A stretch of 64,000 nucleotides of DNA from Microvirga soli (GTDB lineage: Bacteria > Pseudomonadota > Alphaproteobacteria > Rhizobiales > Beijerinckiaceae), in assembly GCF_016734765.1 (NCBI RefSeq), contig NZ_JAERQE010000002.1, forward strand, positions 310,001 through 374,000, read 5' to 3'. A program made the position numbers and the translations under genes. The notes under the pieces were generated by a model. That model saw nothing but the letters and a program-made list of their open reading frames with translations, did not search any database and had not been told where the DNA came from. This document shows positions 44,542 through 53,137 of the stretch, in pieces; position 1 is the stretch's first letter, and each line of letters starts with the position of its first letter.

Positions 44542-45570
44542 TTAGAAGTAGGCTTCATCCTCAGTCTCTGAATTGATGACGATCTCTCCGCGACCGGCCA
44601 TCTCGAGTGCAAGATCCGTAATGGTCCGGCGCGCCTCTGCGATATCGCGATGCGACGAGGGTTCCTTGCTGTTCAGCTCGTGCTCGATCATGCGGCGCAC
44701 GCGCGATGAGAGAGCCGACAGGACAACCTTGCGGAACTCGTCGTTCGTTCCCTTGAGCGCGAGAACGACACGATCCGGGGGTACCTGATCGAACAGCGTC
44801 GTACGATCCTTCGGAGTAAGCTTGACGATATCGTCGAACGTGAAGAGCAGCCCTCTGAGGATTTCCGCCGATTTGGGGCGAACGGTCGAGAGGTTGGTCA
44901 GGACATCTTCCATGTGATCGCGTTCCATCTTGTTGATGATGTCGGCGATCTTGGCGTGGGTGTCAGCACCGGCGTTCTTCGAGAAGTTTGCCATGAAGTC
45001 CTCATGGAGCGTCTTCTCGATATTCTTCATGGTCTCGTCCACGATCGGCTTCATGCTGAGCATACGGCGCATGAGGTTGTTCCGAAGCGGCTGAGGAAGC
45101 TGTGCCATCACCTTCGCGGCGCAGGAGGGCTTGACCTTGGAGAGGATCAGGGCCGCCGTCTGCGGATGCTCCTTCATCAGGTAGGAAGCGATGGCGCTTT
45201 CCGACACCGTCGAGATCCGCTCCCAGATGCTCCTGTTGGCATTGCCGACCACCTCGCTCATGATGCTGGCGATCTGCTCCGGGCTCAAAATTCCGGTCAG
45301 CAGCTTCTCGATGTGGGAGGCGCCTCCGATGAGGTCCGCTCCGTCCGTGAAGTTGGATGCGAATTCCTCTACCAACTGCTCGATCTGCGTGGGTGAGACG
45401 GGGCCCAGTTGCGCGGCCGACTTGGTGACGAGGCGGATTTCATCTTCGCTGAAATGCTTGAGGACCCTACTGGCAGCAGGTTTCCCCATTGCAAAAAGCA
45501 GTGTTGCGACGCGCTCCGGACCTTTGAGGACCTTAGAGCCATTCGCCTTCATGGGAACTGGTGCGACCAT
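44542..45570 (-). CDS. fliG: FliG, motor switch torque protein
   Basis: The product has 342 residues with the three-domain FliG layout: the N-domain binds FliF, the middle domain has the EHPQTAALILSKV motif, and the C-domain (about 235-335) has FTFDDIVKLTPKDRTTLFDQ and LVLALKG-type torque helix residues followed by SSRVRRMIEHEL. It transmits torque from MotA. It is preceded by fliN and followed by flhB. Confidence 0.97.
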   Translation of the reverse strand: MVAPVPMKANGSKVLKGPERVATLLFAMGKPAASRVLKHFSEDEIRLVTKSAAQLGPVSPTQIEQLVEEFASNFTDGADLIGGASHIEKLLTGILSPEQIASIMSEVVGNANRSIWERISTVSESAIASYLMKEHPQTAALILSKVKPSCAAKVMAQLPQPLRNNLMRRMLSMKPIVDETMKNIEKTLHEDFMANFSKNAGADTHAKIADIINKMERDHMEDVLTNLSTVRPKSAEILRGLLFTFDDIVKLTPKDRTTLFDQVPPDRVVLALKGTNDEFRKVVLSALSSRVRRMIEHELNSKEPSSHRDIAEARRTITDLALEMAGRGEIVINSETEDEAYF

Positions 45571-45584
45571 GCGGAAAAGCCACT

Positions 45585-45938
45585 TCAGCCGTTAAGATCG
45601 TTGCTCGGAGGACCCACGATCTCGGTCAGCGAGATCCCGAAGCGGGAATTGTCATCTTCGACAACCACCACTTCACCGCGGGCGATGATTCTGCCGTTGA
45701 CCACGACATCGACAGGCTCGCCGACGCGGTGATCGAGCGGAACGATGGCTCCTCTGCCGAGCTTCATCAGGTTGGCGACAGGCATGGTGGCGGATCCGAG
45801 AACCACCTGGATTGTGACCGGAATACGCAGGATGGAATCGAGATTCCTGCCGCCGAGCTTGTCGTCCTGCGAGGAGATGGCACTCTCCTGCTGCCAGATG
45901 GCCTTGTCGTGAGACTTGCTTTCGAAGGGATTTGTCAT
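45585..45938 (-). CDS. fliN: FliN, motor switch C-ring protein
   Basis: The product has 117 residues: a polar N-terminal tail of about 30 residues, then the SpoA fold (SILRIPVTIQVVLGSATMPV, LGRGAIVPLDHRVGEPVDVV, GEVVVVEDDNSRFGISLTEI). It forms the base of the C ring with FliM and docks FliH. It is 14 nt before fliG in the motA operon. Confidence 0.97.
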   Translation of the reverse strand: MTNPFESKSHDKAIWQQESAISSQDDKLGGRNLDSILRIPVTIQVVLGSATMPVANLMKLGRGAIVPLDHRVGEPVDVVVNGRIIARGEVVVVEDDNSRFGISLTEIVGPPSNDLNG

Positions 45939-45949
45939 GGGAGTGAACC

Positions 45950-46261
45950 TTACGAATTAAGAGAATTGGAGCGTGGCTGCGTTTGCCGGCTGGCCTCTCG
46001 CGTGAGCGTCTCCAGCTGCGCCGCAACCGCTTTGGCCTCCTCGATGCGCGAACCAAGCAGGGCGAGCGTCTCCTTGCCTTCAGCCCCAAAGCTCATGACC
46101 GCCGTCTGAGCGCCTTTGAGGGCATCTCCCGTTCTGTCGAAGATCTGCTGATACTCGGCATGATACCGATCGAGCTTCTTGAGCTTCACGTACATGACCG
46201 CAACCATGATGCTGGTCGTGACAAGAGCCAGGAAGAGGATGACGTTAGCGAGGGAGGACAT
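45950..46261 (-). CDS. Small single-helix membrane protein between fliM and fliN (103 aa)
   Basis: From ATG 46261 (AAGGA upstream) the product has 103 residues: an N-terminal membrane helix (about 5-25, VILFLALVTTSIMVAVMYV), then KLKKLDRYHAEYQQIFDR and a long helix (about 45-90) with coiled-coil character. A longer frame to 46414 would lie inside fliM and was rejected. The start overlaps fliM by 17 nt. I do not recognise the family. A membrane-anchored accessory of the C ring or stator is inferred from its place between two switch genes. Confidence 0.75.
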   Translation of the reverse strand: MSSLANVILFLALVTTSIMVAVMYVKLKKLDRYHAEYQQIFDRTGDALKGAQTAVMSFGAEGKETLALLGSRIEEAKAVAAQLETLTREASRQTQPRSNSLNS

Positions 46262-47174
46262 CGTCGAGGAATTCCTTTTCTTGGTCGATGTGCTCGTCGA
46301 CTTTAAGGACGTAGCTGCCTTCAGACTGGCCGATATTGCACCAGAACAGACCCTGATGATTACCTTCGAGCTTGACCCGGCTGCGGGGCGTTGCCTGCAG
46401 CTCGATGACGTCACCCACCTTCAGGTCGGCGATCTCGCCCAGGGAAAGGAAGCGCTCTTCGAGCACCGCTTTGAGCGTTACTTCCGTCTTCTTCACCTCG
46501 GTCGCGATCTGCTTCATCCAGCGGGGATCCCGGCCGGATGATTCGCTGGAAACCACGCGGGAGAGCACCTTGCGCATCGGGTTCAGGACCGATTGCGGAA
46601 TAACGACGAACATCTCGCCGCCGCGGTTGAGTGCCTGGAGCAGGAACTTCGCTGCTACCGCCTGATTGTTCCGGCGCCCGATGACCGCAAAGTCCATGCG
46701 GGTTTCGATGCGCTCGAGCTTGAACTTGGTGTCGGCGACCAGTGCGAAGGAGGCTTGCAGGGCCTTGGCAACCTGCTCGAACAGGGTCTGCGCCATCCGC
46801 AGCTCGATGGTGGAGAAGCCGCGCGCCTCCTCGACGGGCGCCTCGGATCCGTCGGATCCGAAGAGCACTTCCACCATCGTGTAGATGAAGTCGCGATCGA
46901 AACCGATCAGGATGTGGCTGTCCCACTCAGGCGCATGGAAGATGCCGGCGACCGCATTGGCCTCGTACATCTCGAGGATTTCGCTGACTCGCCCGCTCTC
47001 GAGGCCGCTGAGCGAGTAGTACATGGGCGAAGCCGCCATGTGGCGCAGATGCTCCGCACAGCTCGTGGTCATGCGGTCGAAGATGACATGCAACATCGGC
47101 AGTCGGTCGAGCGAAAGGCCCGCCGAGTCCAGCAGCATATCGCGAATGTCGTTGGCGCTATGTGTCCCGCTCAT
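46245..47174 (-). CDS. fliM: FliM, motor switch protein
   Basis: The product has 309 residues. The middle CheC-like domain has LSGLESGRVSEILEMY and FIYTMVEVLFGSDG, followed by LRMAQTLFEQVAKALQASFA and a C-terminal SpoA domain (LSLGEIADLKVGDVIELQAT). FliM is the CheY-P receptor of the C ring. The canonical N-terminal CheY-binding peptide LSQxEIDALL is not evident; the N-terminus reads MSGTHSANDIRDMLLDSAGL, which may be a diverged form. Confidence 0.95.
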   Translation of the reverse strand: MSGTHSANDIRDMLLDSAGLSLDRLPMLHVIFDRMTTSCAEHLRHMAASPMYYSLSGLESGRVSEILEMYEANAVAGIFHAPEWDSHILIGFDRDFIYTMVEVLFGSDGSEAPVEEARGFSTIELRMAQTLFEQVAKALQASFALVADTKFKLERIETRMDFAVIGRRNNQAVAAKFLLQALNRGGEMFVVIPQSVLNPMRKVLSRVVSSESSGRDPRWMKQIATEVKKTEVTLKAVLEERFLSLGEIADLKVGDVIELQATPRSRVKLEGNHQGLFWCNIGQSEGSYVLKVDEHIDQEKEFLDDVLPR

Positions 47175-47177
47175 CGC

Positions 47178-48059
47178 TTAGGCCGCCTCTTTCAGCTCTT
47201 CGGACCGGCCGCCCGTCGTGGTGGCGGCCTCAACCTCGTCGATCGTCGGGCGGTATTCCACCGAGATACCCTTGCGGCCATGCTCGACGGCAATCTGCGG
47301 CAGAGCGCCATTCATGTAGGCGATAAGCGCCTGCTTCACGATCACATAGACACGGGTCTGCTTCTCTCGCGTCGCCTTGACCTTGTTGGCCAGGGGCGAC
47401 AGGAACGCGTAGGAGATAAAGATGCCGACGAATGTTCCCACCAGGGCGGAGGCGATCAGGCCACCCAGGATCGCGGGTGATTGGTCAATGGCGCCGAGAG
47501 CCTTCACGATCCCGAGCACGGCAGCCACAATGCCAAGGGCCGGCAGGGCTTCTGAGACGGTGTTGAGAGAATAATACGGCTTCGTCCGATCCCGCTTGAG
47601 GGTCGAGATCTCCTCCTCCATGAGCGCTTCGATCTCGTGGGGACGGGCATTGCCGATGATGATCAGGCGGGCATAGTCGCAGATGAAGAGGGTCAGGTCC
47701 TTGTCCTTCAGGACGCTCGGAAACGATTTGAAGATCTCCGATTCCTCAGGCTGATCGATATGCCCCTCGACCTCATTGCGCGGCCTGTTCTTCAACTCCC
47801 GCATCAAGGCATAGAGGAGGCCCAGGATCGAGAGGTAGTGCTCCCGCTTGGGGACAGCCCCGGTGATTGCCTCACGGGCGGCGCGTCCGGTGTCCTTCAC
47901 GAGAGCCATAGGATTGGCAATGATGAAGGTGCCGATCGCGATGCCGCAGATGATTACATATTCCCAAGGCTGCCAGATGACGGCCAAATGTCCGCCCATG
48001 GCGACATAGCCGCTGACGAGCGAGCCGATGGCAACTGCCAGTCCGATCAAGACGCCCAA
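47178..48059 (-). CDS. motA: MotA, stator proton-channel protein
   Basis: From a TTG start at 48059 the product has 293 residues, the normal MotA length, beginning MGVLIGLAVAIGSLVSGYVA. AGAGGA-like purines (GAGAGGACTAAG) lie just upstream. No ATG/GTG is found near here; an in-frame ATG at 48212 would add 51 non-homologous residues running through the promoter region. Four membrane helices are present (about 1-22, 32-52, 170-190, 203-225), with PALGIVAAVLGIVKALG in the third. It is the first gene of the minus-strand unit ending at 42238. Confidence 0.93.
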   Translation of the reverse strand: MGVLIGLAVAIGSLVSGYVAMGGHLAVIWQPWEYVIICGIAIGTFIIANPMALVKDTGRAAREAITGAVPKREHYLSILGLLYALMRELKNRPRNEVEGHIDQPEESEIFKSFPSVLKDKDLTLFICDYARLIIIGNARPHEIEALMEEEISTLKRDRTKPYYSLNTVSEALPALGIVAAVLGIVKALGAIDQSPAILGGLIASALVGTFVGIFISYAFLSPLANKVKATREKQTRVYVIVKQALIAYMNGALPQIAVEHGRKGISVEYRPTIDEVEAATTTGGRSEELKEAA

Positions 48060-48113
48060 TGCCTTAGTCCTCTCTCGAAATCCAACCTGTTGACGATGTC
48101 CTAACCGCGGAGG

Positions 48114-48124
48114 CTTGCGCGAAG
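48114..48124 (-). promoter_or_regulatory. Flagellar upstream element, motA unit
   Basis: Read on the minus strand this is CTTCGCGCAAG, an exact match to CYTCGYRCAAG, ending 54 nt before the motA TTG start at 48059. The spacing is the same as for the plus-strand copies and supports the TTG start. A second copy, oriented toward flgF, lies 19 bp away. Confidence 0.55.
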
Positions 48125-48143
48125 CTGGAAAAGCGGGAGCAAG

Positions 48144-48154
48144 CCTCGTGCAAG
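48144..48154 (+). promoter_or_regulatory. Flagellar upstream element, flgF unit
   Basis: CCTCGTGCAAG is identical to the flgB copy. Here it ends 118 nt before the flgF ATG, farther than the other copies, so either the flgF leader is longer or the element has a different role. Confidence 0.5.
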
Positions 48155-48272
48155 GCTGCTCGACTACGGATCCTGCATTGATCATCGGGCCTGCAGCTGC
48201 CGCACTCGGCACGCCTCACACGCTGCCTGGTGACATCGGCGTCCCGCAGGGGCGCAGGCTGGAGGAGTTCAG

Positions 48273-48998
48273 ATGCAATCTTCGCTTTATGTGTCGCTGT
48301 CCGCCCAAGTGGCCATGGAAAAGCGCCTCAGCACGATTGCGAACAATGTTGCCAACATCAACACGGGCGGCTTTCGCGCGGACGAGGTGAAGTTCGAGGA
48401 GATCCTGTCTCTGGCGGCAAAGGAGAACGTGTCCTTCGCGTCGTCCGGCCAGAACTTCGTGTCCCGGCGCACGGGACCTGTCATCAAGACCGACAATCCA
48501 CTCGATGTCGCGATACAGGGAGAGGCCTGGTTCGCCTTCACCGGTCCCAACGGGCCCGTCTACACGCGGGACGGCCGGTTCAAGATGAATGAGAACGGCG
48601 ATCTGATGACGGTCGAAGGATTTCAGGTCCTCGATGCAGGCGGCGCTCCTATTGCCCTCGACCCGATGGCAGGAACTCCCACGATCGGCCGGGACGGCAC
48701 GATCTCCCAGGGCGACAACCAGGTTGGAGCCATCGGCCTCTTCAACCTGAGACCTGACGCCAAGCTCACCCGCTATCGAAATTCGGGCGTGATCTCGAGC
48801 GTCCCGGGCGACGTGGTTCAGGACTTCAACTCGAACAGCATCCAGCAGGGCTACAGTGAGGGCTCGAACGTCAATCCGGTTCTGGAAATGACCAAGATGA
48901 TTGCCGTTCAGAGAAGCTTCGAGAGCGCAGCGACGACGATCCAGGAGAGCGAATCGACCCTCATGGATGCGATCAAGACCCTGGGTCCTAGCACCTGA
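48273..48998 (+). CDS. flgF: FlgF, proximal rod protein
   Basis: The product has 241 residues. It starts MQSSLYVSLSAQVAMEKRL with the rod signature NNVANINTGGF near 26-36, a central VAIQGEAWFAFTG, and the C-terminal GYSEGSNVNPVLEMTKMI plus QRSFESAATTIQ. FlgF joins the proximal rod between FlgC and FlgG. It overlaps fliI by one base (TGATG). Confidence 0.96.
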   Translation: MQSSLYVSLSAQVAMEKRLSTIANNVANINTGGFRADEVKFEEILSLAAKENVSFASSGQNFVSRRTGPVIKTDNPLDVAIQGEAWFAFTGPNGPVYTRDGRFKMNENGDLMTVEGFQVLDAGGAPIALDPMAGTPTIGRDGTISQGDNQVGAIGLFNLRPDAKLTRYRNSGVISSVPGDVVQDFNSNSIQQGYSEGSNVNPVLEMTKMIAVQRSFESAATTIQESESTLMDAIKTLGPST

Positions 48999-50332
48999 TG
49001 GCTGCCATGAATGCCCTGCAGTCGCTTGAAGAGTTCGTTCTCACCGAAGGTGGGGCGCGGCGGAAGGTCAGAATCAGCGGCGTCATCAACGAGGTCACGC
49101 CGAGCTATTACCGAGTCGCCGGCCTGTCCCAGTTCGTCAAGCTCGGAGACCGGATCGGGTTTGCAGCACAGGACAAAACCGAGATCGGAGAGGTCGTCCG
49201 CATTGACAGTGGCGGCGTCACGGTCAAACCCTTCAACGGAAGGATCGAGGCCGGTCTCGGCATGCCGGCGTTCCTTGCCGGGGATATCGGCTTGAGCCCC
49301 GATCACAGCTGGCGCGGCAGAGTGATCAACGCCCTCGGTGAACCGCTGGATGGATCAGGGCCGCTCATTCCGGGCGCGACAACGGTTCAGAACGACGCCG
49401 AGCCTCCATCGGCCATGCTACGCTCCAGGGTCAAGGAATCGCTCAGGACCGGCGTCAAGGCGATCGACCTGTTCACACCGATCTGCAAGGGGCAGCGCAT
49501 CGGCATCTTCGCCGGTTCGGGCGTCGGCAAGTCTACGCTTCTGACCATGCTGGCGAAGTGCGACGGCTTCGACACCATCGTCGTCGCTTTAGTCGGAGAG
49601 CGCGGTCGTGAGGTGAGAGAGTTCCTGGAGGGGCCGATCCAGGCCAACCTCCACAAGTCCATCATGGTGGTCTCTACCGGCGACGAAAGCCCGATGATGC
49701 GCCGCCAAGCGCCGAGGACGGCCGTGGCGCTGGCGGAATATTTTCGCGATTGCGGCGAATCGGTTTTGCTCATTGTCGACTCCGTGACCCGCTATGCCCA
49801 TGCGGCTCGCGACGTGGCGCTTGCCGCCGGCGAGCCTGCTGTCGCGCGCGGGTATACACCCAGCGTGTTCAGCGATCTCCCACGTCTTCTCGAGCGCGCC
49901 GGGCCGGGAGAGGAGGGCAAGGGAGGGGCGATCACAGGCATCTTCTCGGTGCTGATTGACGGCGACGATCACAATGATCCTGTGGCTGATAACATCCGTG
50001 GAACGCTCGACGGGCATATCGTTCTTGATCGCGCCATTGCCGACCAGGGCCGGTACCCGGCCATCAATGTTCTCGGCTCCATCTCACGTTTGGCCGATCA
50101 CGTATGGTCTCCCGATCAGAAGGAGCTCGTTCGTCGTCTGCGCAGCCTCATCGCGCGATTCGAGGATACGCGCGACCTCCGGCTGATGGGCGGATATCAC
50201 CCTGGGAACGATCAGGAACTCGATCAGGCCGTGGTGCTCGTCCCAAAGATCTACGAGGCCCTGCGGCAGGATCCGTCGATGCCGGCCAGCCGCGATGCCT
50301 TCATGGATCTGGCTCAGATCCTGAGACAATAG
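48998..50332 (+). CDS. fliI: FliI, flagellar export ATPase
   Basis: The product has 444 residues and is an F1-beta-like hexameric ATPase. The Walker A GIFAGSGVGKSTLL (near 167-180) and Walker B SVLLIVDSVTRYAHA-type stretch (near 252-266) are intact, along with LVGERGREVREF and GYTPSVFSDLPRLLERAG. It energises unfolding of export substrates. Its likely stalk partner, the FliH-like protein, is encoded at 37095. Confidence 0.97.
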   Translation: MAAMNALQSLEEFVLTEGGARRKVRISGVINEVTPSYYRVAGLSQFVKLGDRIGFAAQDKTEIGEVVRIDSGGVTVKPFNGRIEAGLGMPAFLAGDIGLSPDHSWRGRVINALGEPLDGSGPLIPGATTVQNDAEPPSAMLRSRVKESLRTGVKAIDLFTPICKGQRIGIFAGSGVGKSTLLTMLAKCDGFDTIVVALVGERGREVREFLEGPIQANLHKSIMVVSTGDESPMMRRQAPRTAVALAEYFRDCGESVLLIVDSVTRYAHAARDVALAAGEPAVARGYTPSVFSDLPRLLERAGPGEEGKGGAITGIFSVLIDGDDHNDPVADNIRGTLDGHIVLDRAIADQGRYPAINVLGSISRLADHVWSPDQKELVRRLRSLIARFEDTRDLRLMGGYHPGNDQELDQAVVLVPKIYEALRQDPSMPASRDAFMDLAQILRQ

Positions 50333-50371
50333 CATGAATTCTTCCCCCATCCACAGCATGGCCCAACACAG

Positions 50372-50382
50372 CTTCGCACAAG
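50372..50382 (+). promoter_or_regulatory. Flagellar upstream element, flgE unit
   Basis: CTTCGCACAAG, followed by CGTCGTGGTG, ends 41 nt before the flgE ATG. It matches CYTCGYRCAAG exactly. The flhA copy shares the downstream CGTGGTG. Confidence 0.55.
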
Positions 50383-50423
50383 CGTCGTGGTGTTTAGTTC
50401 AGGCTGAAATCTAGGAGCTATCC

Positions 50424-51638
50424 ATGAGTCTTTATGGCGTTCTTCGTAGCGGCGTCTCTGGCATGAACGCCCAGTCCAACAAGCTGGGGACTGTCGCCGA
50501 AAACATCCAGAACTCGAGCACCAATGGATACAAGCGTGCTTCGACGGAGTTCTCGTCGCTTATCCTGCCGTCGAGCGAAGGCAACTACAACTCTGGCTCC
50601 GTCACAAGCCGTGTCCGCTACACCATCGCCGATCAGGGGCCAATCGCCTATACGACGTCTCAATCGGATCTTGCGATCTCAGGCAACGGCTTCTTCGTGG
50701 TGAGCGACCCAAGTGGGTCCCCCTACCTGACCCGCGCCGGCAACTTCGTTAAAGATGGACGGACAGGCAATCTCGTCAATGCATCGGGCTTCACCCTGAT
50801 GGGTTATAAGCTCGGGGCGGGCGAAGCTACTCCCTCTTTGAACAGCCTCGACGGCGTCGTGCCCGTGAATATGGCCTCTTTCGCTATGCAGGCCACCGGA
50901 TCGACAAAGGGAACCTTCAAAGGCAATCTGCCGGATAGTACCATTGCTCTTACCCCCGCGGTCGTCAGCAAGCAATCCTCGCTTCAAGTCTACGACAAGG
51001 TCGGCAACCCGATCAAAATCGATATCTCCTTATCGAAGATCAACGACACGCAATGGACCATCAGTGTTGCGAATGGAACGACATCTGACCCGCTGACCCC
51101 CATTCCCGCGGCCGGTACGACATCGATGACTCTGACGTTCAATGATGACGGGCAGATCACCGGGCCGTCCGTACTGAATTTTGGCATTCCTGGCGGCGAA
51201 GCATTTGCCCTTGATATGAAGGGTATGACGCAGCTGGCCGGCGAGTACAATGTCACCGGCGAGGCCAACGGCAATGCTCCATCCGCTGTGAAGGATGTGG
51301 AATTTGCCGCAGATGGCACCGTCTATGCTGTCTATGAGGATGGCACTCGGGTCGGGGCATATCGGATCCCGCTGGCGAACGTGTCGAGCCCGGACAACCT
51401 CAGCCCCCGGGCTGGCAACGTCTACGAGACGACGGCGGCTTCCGGCGGCTATCAAGTTGGTTTCCCTGAGATGTCCGGCTTCGGCTCGATCGCTTCAGGA
51501 GCCCTGGAAGGATCGAACGTCGATATTGGTACCGAGCTCACGGCGATGATCGAGGCTCAGACCAGCTACACGGCCAATTCGAAGGTCTTCCAGACCGGAT
51601 CGGAGCTGCTCGACGTTCTGATGAATCTGAAGCGGTAA
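50424..51638 (+). CDS. flgE: FlgE, hook protein
   Basis: The product has 404 residues. The N-terminus MSLYGVLRSGVSGMNAQSNK with ENIQNSSTNGYKRA and the C-terminus LEGSNVDIGTELTAMIEAQ plus SYTANSKVFQTGSELLD match FlgE from alphaproteobacteria. The middle is variable, as in other hooks. A good ribosome site (TAGGAG) precedes it. It heads a seven-gene unit through fliQ. Confidence 0.97.
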   Translation: MSLYGVLRSGVSGMNAQSNKLGTVAENIQNSSTNGYKRASTEFSSLILPSSEGNYNSGSVTSRVRYTIADQGPIAYTTSQSDLAISGNGFFVVSDPSGSPYLTRAGNFVKDGRTGNLVNASGFTLMGYKLGAGEATPSLNSLDGVVPVNMASFAMQATGSTKGTFKGNLPDSTIALTPAVVSKQSSLQVYDKVGNPIKIDISLSKINDTQWTISVANGTTSDPLTPIPAAGTTSMTLTFNDDGQITGPSVLNFGIPGGEAFALDMKGMTQLAGEYNVTGEANGNAPSAVKDVEFAADGTVYAVYEDGTRVGAYRIPLANVSSPDNLSPRAGNVYETTAASGGYQVGFPEMSGFGSIASGALEGSNVDIGTELTAMIEAQTSYTANSKVFQTGSELLDVLMNLKR

Positions 51639-51670
51639 TCTGCATCCTCTTGCCTTAGGGCCATTGATCC

Positions 51671-53134
51671 ATGTCTTTGTCTGTTGCCTACAACACGGCA
51701 CGTTCATCGCTCCAGGCGTCGCAATCGCAGATGGCGCTTGTGTCGCGCAATACGGCTGGCGCCTCGGACCCAAGCTACTCCCGCAAGATCGGGGCGCTCA
51801 CCACGACGGGCGGCTTCGCCCGGATCACGGTGCTTCGGGCGAGTGACAGCGCCTTGCTGTCGAAGATGCTGGAGACCACCTCCAGTGCCGCAACCCAGAA
51901 GGCCTTGCTCGAAGGGCTGCAAAAGCTCAGCGCCACCATTGGCGACACGGAGCTCGATCAATCGCCGGCGGCTCGCATGGGAGCCCTGAACAGCGCTCTC
52001 CAGCAATATGCGAACGCGCCGGACAATCCCAATCTCGCTCAGGCCGTCGTCAAGGCCGCCACGGAGATGGCGACGAGCCTCAACGATGCCACATCCACGG
52101 TTCAGGCCGTCCGCCTGGAAGCCGACGGCCAGATCGGGGATTCGGTTGCGCGCATCAACGACCTGCTTCTCAAGTACGAGAAGGCGAACAATCAGGTGAT
52201 GAGCGGGTCGGCCCTGGGAGCCGACGTGAGCGACGCGATGGATCAGCGCGACAGCCTGATCGCGCAGCTGTCCGAGGAAATCGGCATCACGGTCGTCCCT
52301 CGTGCTGGCCATGATGTTGCACTCTACACGGACAGTGGCGTCCCGCTCTTCGACCGGTCTCCGCGGACCGTGACGTTCGCGCGCACGACCGTGTTCGGCC
52401 CTGCGGTGTCGGGAGCGGATGTCTTCATTGACGGCATCCGCGTGACGGGCCTGGGCGCGCCGATGCCGCTGAACTCCGGCAACCTTGCTGGGCTGACCCA
52501 GCTGCGTGACGATGTCGCCGCAACCTACCAGGGGCAGCTTGACGAGATCGCCCGCACCCTTGTCGAGGCCTTCGCAGAGAAGGATCAGACGGTGCCGCCA
52601 GATGTGGACAAGCCTGGTGTCTTCACCTATCCGGCCGGCACAACTGTGCCCGGCTCTCCGGCTCCGATTGGACTCGCTGGAGTGCTGCGGGTGAATGCTG
52701 CAGTCAATCCGGCAGAGGGCGGAAAGTTCGAACTGATCCGCGATGGCGGCATCAACGGGGCTAACTACGTCTATAACCGTGCCGATGGCGCAAATGCTTC
52801 ATTCTCCGGCCGCGTTTCCGGGCTTGTGGATGCCATGTCTGTGAAGCGCCCAATCAATACCGATCTGGGATTCGGCCCTCAGGCGTCGCTTCTCAGCCTC
52901 ACCTCATCATCGGGGAGTTGGCTTGAGGCGACGCGTCAGAGTGCGCATCAGCGGGTGGAGTATCAGACAACTCTCCTCGGTCACGCATCCGAGGCGCTGT
53001 CCAACGCGACGGATGTGAACATGGATGACGAGACCGCGCTCATGCTGCAGTTGGAGAAATCCTATTCCGCTTCGGCCAAGCTGCTCTCCGTTATCGATCA
53101 GATGCTCAAGACACTCCTCAGCGTGGTGGGCTAA
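51671..53134 (+). CDS. flgK: FlgK, hook-associated protein 1
   Basis: The product has 487 residues. It starts MSLSVAYNTARSSLQASQSQ, with NTAGASDPSYSRK near 28-40. The large central helical region (AARMGALNSALQQYAN) and the C-terminal DETALMLQLEKSYSASAKLL are typical. FlgK joins hook to filament. It follows flgE by 32 nt and precedes flgL by 3 nt. No fliD is seen in the window, in keeping with many rhizobial flagella. Confidence 0.93.
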   Translation: MSLSVAYNTARSSLQASQSQMALVSRNTAGASDPSYSRKIGALTTTGGFARITVLRASDSALLSKMLETTSSAATQKALLEGLQKLSATIGDTELDQSPAARMGALNSALQQYANAPDNPNLAQAVVKAATEMATSLNDATSTVQAVRLEADGQIGDSVARINDLLLKYEKANNQVMSGSALGADVSDAMDQRDSLIAQLSEEIGITVVPRAGHDVALYTDSGVPLFDRSPRTVTFARTTVFGPAVSGADVFIDGIRVTGLGAPMPLNSGNLAGLTQLRDDVAATYQGQLDEIARTLVEAFAEKDQTVPPDVDKPGVFTYPAGTTVPGSPAPIGLAGVLRVNAAVNPAEGGKFELIRDGGINGANYVYNRADGANASFSGRVSGLVDAMSVKRPINTDLGFGPQASLLSLTSSSGSWLEATRQSAHQRVEYQTTLLGHASEALSNATDVNMDDETALMLQLEKSYSASAKLLSVIDQMLKTLLSVVG

Positions 53135-53137
53135 TCC

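Noticed and set aside
46262..46414. N-terminal extension of the 103-aa membrane protein inside fliM
   Set aside because: Ser/Thr/Lys-rich shadow of fliM; ATG 46261 has a ribosome site and starts at the membrane helix.
46593..47480. 295-codon plus-strand frame opposite fliM and motA
   Set aside because: Spans two real genes on the other strand and has no family resemblance.
48060..48212. 51-residue N-terminal extension of MotA from ATG 48212
   Set aside because: The extension is Pro/Ala-rich, does not resemble MotA and runs through both flagellar elements. TTG 48059 gives the normal MotA N-terminus and spacing.
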